Shown here: piece after piece, positions 6,338 to 12,030 of the stretch
Position numbering within the stretch: the stretch's first letter is position 1
How the letters are laid out: the number at the start of each line of letters is the position of its first letter
Source: an uncultured Campylobacter sp.
GTDB lineage: Bacteria > Campylobacterota > Campylobacteria > Campylobacterales > Campylobacteraceae
NCBI RefSeq assembly: GCF_938045465.1
Contig: NZ_CALIBF010000035.1
Span: 1 to 12,030 of the forward strand
Direction: 5' to 3'
DNA length: 12,030 nt
Position numbers and translations under genes: made by a program
Notes under the pieces: generated by a model
What the model was told of the DNA's origin: nothing
Seen by the model: the letters and a program-made list of their open reading frames with translations, nothing else
Databases searched by the model: none

Positions 6338-7397
6338 TCTGCGCGTTTGTATCGACAGGCTGGATGATGAAATTTTGCGCCTTATCGACGAGCGCATGGG
6401 GTTTGTCAAAAAAATAGGCGAGCTGAAGCAGACCGCTGGCAGCGCGATCTACCGCCCGGAGCGCGAGCGCTCGATCATCAGCAGGCTGGACGGCGGAAAG
6501 GCGCGAAATTTAAGCAAAGAGGCGATCGAGGCGATATTTTTTGAAATTTTTTCGGTTTCGCGAAATTTAGAAAAGCCGCAGATCGTCGCGTTTTTAGGGC
6601 CTTTCGGCACCTATTCGCACCAAGCCGCCAAGAGCCGCTTCGGCGCGGTAAGCTCCTACCTACCGCTCTCAAACATCGAGGCGGTCTTTAAGGAGCTTGA
6701 TAGCGGCGAGGCCAAATACGGCGTCGTGCCGATCGAAAACAACACCGAAGGCGCGGTGGGCGCGACGCTTGATTGCTTGCGAAAATACGAAGGCGTCAAG
6801 ATCGTCGCCGAAATTTATATGGATATCCACCACTGCTTTGCGAGCCATTGCGACGACGTAAGCACAGTGGATCAGATATTCTCGCATCCGCAAGGATACA
6901 ATCAGTGCCTTAAATTTCTAGACGATCACGGCCTTAGCGGCGTTAAATTTACCGCGACCAAATCTACTGCGCTTGCGGCGCAGATGGCAGCTGCCACGCC
7001 GCACTCCGCCGCAATCTGCTCCAAGATCGCCGCCGATCTTTACGGCGTGCCGATGATGTTTCAAAAGATCGAGGACAACTCTGCCAATCGCACGCGATTT
7101 TTCGTGCTGAGCGACTTTAAAAACCAAAAGAGCGACCGCAACAAAACGAGCATCCTAGCCAAAACCGACGACCGTCCGGGCGGGCTCGTGGACTTTTTGC
7201 AGATGTTTCGCAACGAGGGGATAAATTTAACCAAATTAGAAAGCCGCCCTGTTAAGCTTAGGGATTTTAAATGCATCTTTTATGTCGATTTTGAGGGACA
7301 TATCGACGACGAACGCGTGGCGCGCGTGCTGCAAAACGCGCAGAAAAACGGCCACGAAATCACATGGCTGGGAAGCTATATAAACGGAGGAGAGTGA
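6321..7397 (+). CDS. pheA: Bifunctional chorismate mutase / prephenate dehydratase
   Basis: PheA converts chorismate to prephenate and then to phenylpyruvate, the committed branch to phenylalanine. Residues 1 to about 85 are an AroQ chorismate mutase with Arg8, Arg25, Lys36 and the YRPERE segment. Residues about 88-265 are the dehydratase, with FLGPFGTYSHQAA, PIENNTEGAV (137-146), SHPQ (188-191) and the catalytic NRTRF (256-260). A C-terminal ACT domain carries GGLV (287-290) and ESRP (307-310), the phenylalanine-binding pair, so feedback inhibition is expected. I choose the ATG at 6321 because AAGGAAGG (6308-6315) is well placed; a GTG at 6318 is possible. Its TGA overlaps the hisC ATG by one base. 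The start lies inside the doubtful ORF upstream. Confidence 0.95.
   Translation: MQNIDDLRVCIDRLDDEILRLIDERMGFVKKIGELKQTAGSAIYRPERERSIISRLDGGKARNLSKEAIEAIFFEIFSVSRNLEKPQIVAFLGPFGTYSHQAAKSRFGAVSSYLPLSNIEAVFKELDSGEAKYGVVPIENNTEGAVGATLDCLRKYEGVKIVAEIYMDIHHCFASHCDDVSTVDQIFSHPQGYNQCLKFLDDHGLSGVKFTATKSTALAAQMAAATPHSAAICSKIAADLYGVPMMFQKIEDNSANRTRFFVLSDFKNQKSDRNKTSILAKTDDRPGGLVDFLQMFRNEGINLTKLESRPVKLRDFKCIFYVDFEGHIDDERVARVLQNAQKNGHEITWLGSYINGGE
7386..7392 (+). promoter_or_regulatory. Ribosome binding site that fixes the hisC start
   Basis: GGAGGAG within the last pheA codons lies four bases ahead of the ATG at 7397. The hisC frame is open upstream to an in-frame ATG at 7364, but that start would add eleven non-conserved residues and has no comparable site. 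Confidence 0.8.
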
Positions 7398-8506
7398 TGA
7401 AATTTAACGAATTTGTAGAAAATCTAAGCAATTATGAAGCGGGTAAGCCGATTGAGCTTGCGGTGCGGGAGTTTGGTATCCGCAAGCAGGACGTGTTAAA
7501 GCTTGCCAGCAACGAAAACCCCTTCGGCACGAGCGAGGCGGTGCAGGAGGCGATCGTGCAAAACGCCGCCTGTGCGCATCTCTACCCCGACGATTCGATG
7601 TATGAGCTAAAGGGCGCGCTCGCCTTAAAATTCGGCGTAGAGCCGCAAAATATCATCATCGGCGCGGGCAGCGATCAGATCATCGAGTTTGCGCTGCACG
7701 CCAAGCTCAATTCGCGCCGCGCGATACTGCAAGCGGGCGTTACCTTTGCGATGTACGGCATCTACGCAAGCCACTGCGAGGCTAAAGTTTACAAAACGAG
7801 CGCGCAGGAGCACGATCTGGCTGAGCTTTTAAAAATTTATAACGCGCACAGAGATGAAATTTCTGTCATCTTTTTGTGTGTGCCGAACAACCCGCTGGGC
7901 GAATGCCTGGATGCGGAGGCGGTGTATAAGTTCGCCGGCAGCGTGGATGAGGACACGCTTTTGGTGATCGATGCTGCATACAACGAATTTGCGGCGTTTA
8001 AAGATGAACGCAAAAAGCTCGATCCGAAATTTTTAATTCAAAATTTTAAAAACGTGCTCTATCTAGGCACCTTCTCGAAGGTTTACGGCCTGGGCGGCAT
8101 GCGCGTAGGCTACGGTATCGCGCCGCGGCAAATCATAAGCGCGCTTTATAAGCTGCGCCCGCCCTTTAACATCACGACGCTTAGCCTCGCGGCGGCGATC
8201 GCGGCGCTAAAAGACGAAGCTTTCGTGCAAAAGAGCCTGCAAAATAACGCCGCGCAGATGAGCCGCTTCGAGGATTTTGCACGCGAGCGAAATTTGGAAT
8301 TTATCCCTAGCTACGCAAATTTCATCACGTTTAAACTTAGCCCACCGATAGATAGCAGCGAGCTTTGCGAGCAGCTTCTGCGCCGTGGCATCATCATTCG
8401 AAATTTAAAAAGCTACGGGCTAAACGCCGTGCGTATCACGATCGGCACACAGGGGCAAAACGATCGCGTCTTGGGCGCTCTGGGAGAAATTTTGAGTGGA
8501 TATTAA
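7397..8506 (+). CDS. hisC: Histidinol-phosphate aminotransferase
   Basis: HisC transfers an amino group from glutamate to imidazole acetol phosphate in histidine synthesis; members in this gene context may also transaminate aromatic keto acids, which would suit its place next to pheA. The 369-residue protein is a fold-type I PLP enzyme. It shows ASNENPFG near the N-terminus, NNPLG (164-168), Asp192 and Tyr195 in IDAAYNEF, the PLP lysine Lys228 in TFSKVYGLGGMRVGYG, Arg236, and the substrate-carboxylate Arg346 in AVRITIGT. The TGATG junction with pheA points to coupled translation. The 3' end overlaps dxs by 11 bases, whereas C. jejuni has fliF-fliG-fliH in this position. Confidence 0.95.
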   Translation: MKFNEFVENLSNYEAGKPIELAVREFGIRKQDVLKLASNENPFGTSEAVQEAIVQNAACAHLYPDDSMYELKGALALKFGVEPQNIIIGAGSDQIIEFALHAKLNSRRAILQAGVTFAMYGIYASHCEAKVYKTSAQEHDLAELLKIYNAHRDEISVIFLCVPNNPLGECLDAEAVYKFAGSVDEDTLLVIDAAYNEFAAFKDERKKLDPKFLIQNFKNVLYLGTFSKVYGLGGMRVGYGIAPRQIISALYKLRPPFNITTLSLAAAIAALKDEAFVQKSLQNNAAQMSRFEDFARERNLEFIPSYANFITFKLSPPIDSSELCEQLLRRGIIIRNLKSYGLNAVRITIGTQGQNDRVLGALGEILSGY

Positions 8507-10328
8507 AAACAAAAGCCTAGAGGAGCTACGAGAGCTCTGCGCACAGATCAGAGCGCGCATCATCGAAGTCGTGAGCAAAAACGGCGGTCATCTAAGCTCA
8601 AATATGGGCGCAGTCGAGCTCATCGTGGCGATGCACTACGTATTCGACGCCGCGAGCGATCCGTTTATCTTCGACGTAAGCCACCAAAGCTACGCGCACA
8701 AGCTTCTGACGGATCGCTGGGAGGAGTTCGGCTCGCTTAGGCAGTTCGGCGGTATCAGCGGCTACACGAAGCCTAGCGAGAGCAAATTTGACTACTTCGT
8801 CGCAGGGCACGCCTCGACGTCGATCTCTTTAGCCGTGGGCGCGGCAAAAGCGATAAGCCTAAAGCGCGAAGATCGCGTGCCGGTGGTGCTCATCGGCGAC
8901 GGATCTATGAGCGGCGGCATGACTTATGAGGCGATGAATGAGCTCGGCGATCTGCGCCTGCCCTGCATCATCATCCTAAACGATAACAAAATGAGCATCA
9001 GCAAGCCGATCGGCGCCTTTAGCAAATACCTAAGCCAAGCGATGGCGGGCGAGACCTATCAAAAATTTAAATCCCACGTAAGAGAGCTGCTCTCCCACGC
9101 TCCGCAGAGCGCGACATATATGGCAAAGCGCTTTGAAAATTCCTTAAAGCTCATCATCCCGGGGATGTATTTTGAGGAGCTCGGGCTCGAATACATAGGC
9201 CCGGTCGACGGTCACAACCTAGCCGATCTCATATCGGCGCTAAAGACGGCAAAAAGCGCGCGCAAGCCCGTCGTCGTGCACGCTCAAACTATCAAAGGCA
9301 AGGGCTATGACAAGGCCGAGGGATATTTGGAGAGCTGGCACGGCGTAGGGCCTTTCGACATTCAAAGCGGAGAATTTAAGAAAAAATCCGCCGCCAAAAG
9401 TGCCACGCAAATTTACGCCGAGGCTCTTTTAAATTTGGCCGCCAAACATGAAAACGTCGTGGGCGTAACCGCCGCGATGCCAAGCGGCACGGGTATGGAT
9501 AAGCTGATCGAGAAATTTCCCCACCGCTTCTGGGACGTCGCGATCGCCGAACCTCACGCGCTAAGCTCGATGGCTGCGATGGCACGCGAAGGTTTTAAGC
9601 CGTACGTTACGATATATTCGACCTTCATGCAGCGCGCGTTCGATCAGATCGTCCACGACGCGGCGATTATGAATCTAAGCTTAGTCCTTGCGATGGATCG
9701 CGCGGGCATCGTGGGCGAGGACGGCGAGACGCATGAGGGGGTCTTTGACGTGAGCTTCTTAAACGCGATCCCAAACGTCAGTATGTGCGCGCCACGAGAC
9801 GAGGCGAGCTTTAAACGGATCATCGAGTATTCCTACACGCACGAAGGGGTTTTAGCGATCCGCTATCCGCGCGGAAGCTTTATCTTGGGCTGCGACGAGA
9901 CTGGCGCATCTGTAGTAGAGCTTGCAAAATCGGTGTTTCTAAAGCGCAGCGATAGCGCGCGAGTGGCGCTGATCGGCTACGGAAACGGCGCTGGTAGAGC
10001 ATACAAAACGGCTACGGCGCTGGAGGGGCAGATAGAGGTGGATGTCGTAGATCTAGTCTTTGCAAAGCCTTTGGATGCCGAGTTTTTGCGAAATTTGGCT
10101 CGCAAAGATAAAATTTGGTACGTCTTTAGCGACAATGCCAAAAAGGGCGGTGTAGGTGAAATTTTAAGTGCATTTTTGCAGGAAAATGAAATTTCGGACG
10201 TAAAGATCGTGAGCTTCGAATTTGCTGATATCTTTTTACCGCACGGCAAGACCGCCGACGTGGAGCGTAGCTTGGGCTTGGATATCCAAACTCTAACCGA
10301 GCGAATATTAAGTGATAAAAAGTATTAG
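8496..10328 (+). CDS. dxs: 1-deoxy-D-xylulose-5-phosphate synthase
   Basis: DXS condenses pyruvate and glyceraldehyde-3-phosphate with thiamine diphosphate, the entry step of the MEP isoprenoid pathway and a source for thiamine and pyridoxal. The 610-residue protein shows the N-terminal GGHLSSNMG (His32), the ThDP/Mg motif from GDG (134-136) to LNDN (161-164), the catalytic Glu352, DRAGIVGEDG (401-410) and a C-terminal transketolase-C domain. The start is a GTG inside the end of hisC, chosen because MDIKNKSLEEL aligns with the LSLKELENL region of C. jejuni DXS; GGGAG lies nine bases upstream. Oddities are IAEPHA where almost all DXS have IAEQHA, and THEG where THQG is usual. Otherwise it looks intact and functional. 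Confidence 0.96.
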   Translation: MDIKNKSLEELRELCAQIRARIIEVVSKNGGHLSSNMGAVELIVAMHYVFDAASDPFIFDVSHQSYAHKLLTDRWEEFGSLRQFGGISGYTKPSESKFDYFVAGHASTSISLAVGAAKAISLKREDRVPVVLIGDGSMSGGMTYEAMNELGDLRLPCIIILNDNKMSISKPIGAFSKYLSQAMAGETYQKFKSHVRELLSHAPQSATYMAKRFENSLKLIIPGMYFEELGLEYIGPVDGHNLADLISALKTAKSARKPVVVHAQTIKGKGYDKAEGYLESWHGVGPFDIQSGEFKKKSAAKSATQIYAEALLNLAAKHENVVGVTAAMPSGTGMDKLIEKFPHRFWDVAIAEPHALSSMAAMAREGFKPYVTIYSTFMQRAFDQIVHDAAIMNLSLVLAMDRAGIVGEDGETHEGVFDVSFLNAIPNVSMCAPRDEASFKRIIEYSYTHEGVLAIRYPRGSFILGCDETGASVVELAKSVFLKRSDSARVALIGYGNGAGRAYKTATALEGQIEVDVVDLVFAKPLDAEFLRNLARKDKIWYVFSDNAKKGGVGEILSAFLQENEISDVKIVSFEFADIFLPHGKTADVERSLGLDIQTLTERILSDKKY

Positions 10329-10343
10329 TTAATATCAACTTTG

Positions 10344-10375
10344 TTTAAAGTAAAATTTGATAATATCACTTTAAA
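10344..10375. promoter_or_regulatory. perR promoter region with Fur/PerR-like palindromes
   Basis: The 64-base gap before perR holds nested symmetry. TGATAATATCA (10358-10368) is a perfect 5-1-5 palindrome whose left half contains TGATAAT, the classical Fur-family half site. Outside it, TTTAAAGT (10344-10351) and ACTTTAAA (10368-10375) are perfect inverted repeats. TAATATCA also recurs at 10330-10337, giving a direct repeat with 10361-10368. TGATAATAT resembles an extended -10, so a bound repressor would cover the promoter. Autorepression by PerR is reported in C. jejuni and is inferred here. Confidence 0.6.
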
Positions 10376-10392
10376 ATTTTTGAAGGACAAAA

Positions 10393-10803
10393 ATGAGCCA
10401 CGTAGAACTACTCAAAACCTGCGGTTTGAAAGCAACTCCGCAAAGATTGTGCATCCTAAAGGTGCTCGATCGCCACGAACATCCAAGCATAGATGACCTA
10501 TACGAGGGGATCAAAGAGGATTATCCATCCATTTCGCTAGCGACTGTTTATAAAAATTTAAATACCCTGCTCGACGAAGGGGTCGTAGTCGAGGTCAATG
10601 CGCCGAATAAAAAGAGTCGCTACGACATTTATCAGATGCCGCACATCCACGTCGTATGCGAAAAATGCGGTAACGTCACGGATCTTTTCATGGATGATGC
10701 CTTTAATAAGGACGTTTTGAAAAACATCGAGCGCAAAGCGGGCAATTTCATCCGCAAGCTAAATATCACGGCTACGGTCGAAGACTGCGAAAAGTGTAGA
10801 TAG
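10393..10803 (+). CDS. perR: Peroxide-responsive repressor PerR (Fur family)
   Basis: PerR represses oxidative-stress genes such as catalase and alkyl hydroperoxide reductase until peroxide oxidises its iron-site histidines. The 136-residue protein has the Fur-family winged helix (about 1-80) with recognition helix SLATVYKNLNTL, then a dimerisation domain. Spacing against B. subtilis PerR places the regulatory metal ligands at His30, Asp78, His84, His86 and Asp97. The Asp at the last position, where Fur normally has Glu, supports PerR over Fur. CEKC (89-92) and CEKC (132-135) form the structural zinc site. AAGGA at 10383-10387 precedes the ATG. The position after dxs matches perR in C. jejuni. 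Confidence 0.92.
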   Translation: MSHVELLKTCGLKATPQRLCILKVLDRHEHPSIDDLYEGIKEDYPSISLATVYKNLNTLLDEGVVVEVNAPNKKSRYDIYQMPHIHVVCEKCGNVTDLFMDDAFNKDVLKNIERKAGNFIRKLNITATVEDCEKCR

Positions 10804-10817
10804 TTTAAAGAATTTTC

Positions 10818-10826
10818 TGCTATTAT
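10818..10826 (+). promoter_or_regulatory. Candidate extended -10 promoter for the CHAD-domain gene
   Basis: TGCTATTAT (TG, one base, TATTAT) is placed 26 bases before the next ATG in the 48-base gap after perR. It is followed by the ribosome binding site GGAG at 10843-10846. The gap holds no convincing terminator, so transcription from perR may also read through. Confidence 0.4.
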
Positions 10827-10851
10827 TACCCACTTTATTTTTGGAGCGGGT

Positions 10852-12030
10852 ATGCAAACTAAGCGTAAATTTTTATTGAGCGACGATTCGATTTTGCGGA
10901 CGCTAGAGCGTGCGGGGCTGAAATGTCGCAAGGTAAAGATCGCTTGGTTTTATACTTCGTTCTACCCCGAAATTTACTACATCCGCCAAAACGACGAATG
11001 CTCTTTGCACCATAAAAAAGAGGATCTCGACAGGCAAACTCTAAATTTTAAAATTTCAAAAGATGATTTCAAAGAGGCTTTAAAAAGCAGGATCGCCCGC
11101 GTCGTGCAAAAAAACCGCTACGGCTTTGCCAGCGACGAAGCGGAGTTTTGGCTAGAGCTTTACGGCGGCGAGCTAAGCACGCTCGCGATTTTACGAGCGA
11201 AATTTCAAAACGAGGCGGCAAGCGCAAATTTTGATTTTGTAAAAACCTTCGGCAGCAGCGATTTTTGCGAGATTACCGACGATTACCGCTACAAAAGCCG
11301 CTATCTGGCGCGCTACGGCATCCCGCCGCGATCTCTTGATTTCGCGCACGCCCGCAGCGTTTTTGAAAAATTTAGCCGAGTTAAATTTTTCGCGCCGCCC
11401 TATGCGGACAGTGTTAAGCTCGCGCGTTTGGCGCTTGAGCTAGCGTGGATACGGGCATGCGGCGCAAAAAGCGAGTATCAAAAAAGCCTGGCCCCCGAAG
11501 CTCTTCACGAGCTGCGCGTGCAGATTCGTAAATTTAGAGCCGTTTTGAAGCTATCCTCGCCGCTTTTCGAAGCGGAAAAAAAGGATGAAATTTTAAAACT
11601 TCTCGCAGAATTTATGAGCCGCAGCAATCAGCTGCGAGACCTTCACGTTTTTGCGGAGTTTTTAAGGGCCGACGACGCGCCTGCGGGCTTTTTGCAGCAG
11701 CTAAATCTTATCGCAAAGCGCTCGGAGGATAAAATTTTAGAATTTCTTTCTAGCGTGGAATTCGCAGATTTAAACGGCGCTATTAGCGGCTTTTTAAGCG
11801 GCGCGGACGGCATCTACGCGCGTAGCGAATATGAAAAAATTTCAAAAAAGTTCGCCTCCGCCCGCCTTTGCAAGCTGATTAAAAGCTTGCGCGTGGAGCT
11901 AAAAAATTTGCAGCAAGGCTCATCTCTGCAGGTATTTCACGACGTGCGCATAGGGCTAAAGAGGCTGCAATACGCGCTTGAAATTTTTGCAAGAAGCTTT
12001 GATGAAGGCTGCGTCAGGGAGCTGTTTAAA
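10852..12030 (+). CDS. CHAD domain protein with degenerate CYTH-like N-terminus (5' part, cut by window edge)
   Basis: The frame is open for 393 codons from ATG (GGAG five bases upstream) to the window end without a stop. Residues 1 to about 160 resemble a CYTH/triphosphate tunnel fold: KRKFLL at the start, then QKNRYGF, WLELYGGELSTL and a FQNE segment in the usual order. However, the N-terminal ExExK motif is QTKRK, and the usual acidic pair in the later strand is ILRAKF, so metal-dependent triphosphatase activity is unlikely. From about residue 195 a CHAD domain follows, with its conserved His-containing helices HELRVQIRKFR (His219) and HDVRIGLKRLQ (His363) and the QLRDLHVF segment. CHAD domains bind inorganic polyphosphate through these basic helices. 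The protein is probably cytosolic, with no membrane segment seen. Confidence 0.85.
   Translation, partial: MQTKRKFLLSDDSILRTLERAGLKCRKVKIAWFYTSFYPEIYYIRQNDECSLHHKKEDLDRQTLNFKISKDDFKEALKSRIARVVQKNRYGFASDEAEFWLELYGGELSTLAILRAKFQNEAASANFDFVKTFGSSDFCEITDDYRYKSRYLARYGIPPRSLDFAHARSVFEKFSRVKFFAPPYADSVKLARLALELAWIRACGAKSEYQKSLAPEALHELRVQIRKFRAVLKLSSPLFEAEKKDEILKLLAEFMSRSNQLRDLHVFAEFLRADDAPAGFLQQLNLIAKRSEDKILEFLSSVEFADLNGAISGFLSGADGIYARSEYEKISKKFASARLCKLIKSLRVELKNLQQGSSLQVFHDVRIGLKRLQYALEIFARSFDEGCVRELFK

Noticed and set aside
6408..6414. A7 tract in pheA as a phase-variable site
   Set aside because: Seven A in an A/T-tolerant coding region is common, and the downstream frame is intact with all domains present.
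7364..7396. Longer hisC start at ATG 7364
   Set aside because: It would lie well inside the pheA coding region; the ATG at 7397 has GGAGGAG directly ahead and matches the family N-terminus MKFNEF.
10393..10803. Calling the repressor Fur itself
   Set aside because: Asp97 at the diagnostic ligand position and the place next to dxs both favour PerR.
10804..10837. Terminator after perR from TAAAG/CTTTA pairing
   Set aside because: Only a 5-bp A/T-rich stem with a 22-base loop that contains the likely promoter of the next gene.

Overview
The window reads as chromosomal DNA of an epsilonproteobacterium of the genus Campylobacter, most likely C. gracilis or a close non-motile relative. The conserved block rplY - pth - LptF/LptG-type permease - lysA - (unknown ORF) - pheA - hisC - dxs - perR follows the gene order I recall for C. 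jejuni (Cj0311 to Cj0322), with two differences. The HAD-hydrolase gene between lysA and pheA is replaced by a repeat-built ORF. The flagellar genes fliF-fliG-fliH, which sit between hisC and dxs in C. jejuni, are absent, and hisC runs straight into dxs with an 11-nt overlap. Missing flagellar genes plus a fairly GC-rich coding style (many GCG, CGC and GGC codons) fit the aflagellate, GC-richer C. gracilis better than the AT-rich non-motile species C. hominis and C. ureolyticus. The species call is an inference. All genes seen are on the + strand.

Layout. 1-286: a 13-G run at the very edge, a 33-codon basic mini-gene with a good ribosome binding site, and a hairpin. 287-2075: a two-gene unit of uncertain role, a membrane-anchored protein followed one base later by a PD-(D/E)XK nuclease-like protein; this part looks more AT-rich than the rest and is the most accessory-like stretch. 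2222-4367: translation and envelope genes, rplY (ribosomal protein L25), pth (peptidyl-tRNA hydrolase) and an LptF/LptG-type permease, closely packed or overlapping. 4413-8506: amino-acid biosynthesis, lysA (lysine), a low-complexity ORF, pheA (phenylalanine) and hisC (histidine), with start/stop overlaps typical of one transcript. 8496-10328: dxs (isoprenoid precursor and thiamine/pyridoxal precursor synthesis). 10393-10803: perR, a peroxide-sensing Fur-family repressor behind a promoter region containing a Fur/PerR-like palindrome. 10852 to the end: the first 393 codons of a CHAD-domain protein with a degenerate CYTH-like N-terminus, cut by the window edge.

The least ordinary features are: (i) lysA carries an in-frame insertion of about 95 residues made of a degenerate 19-residue (57-bp) tandem repeat just ahead of the catalytic CESGD motif; (ii) immediately downstream is an ORF built on eight TTAAATTT-type words spaced 21-30 bp apart, always a multiple of three; (iii) flagellar genes are cleanly missing at the hisC/dxs junction; (iv) the near-invariant IAEQHA motif of DXS reads IAEPHA; (v) the nuclease-like/membrane-protein pair could be an uncharacterised defence module. 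I found no CRISPR array, tRNA, rRNA or insertion sequence.
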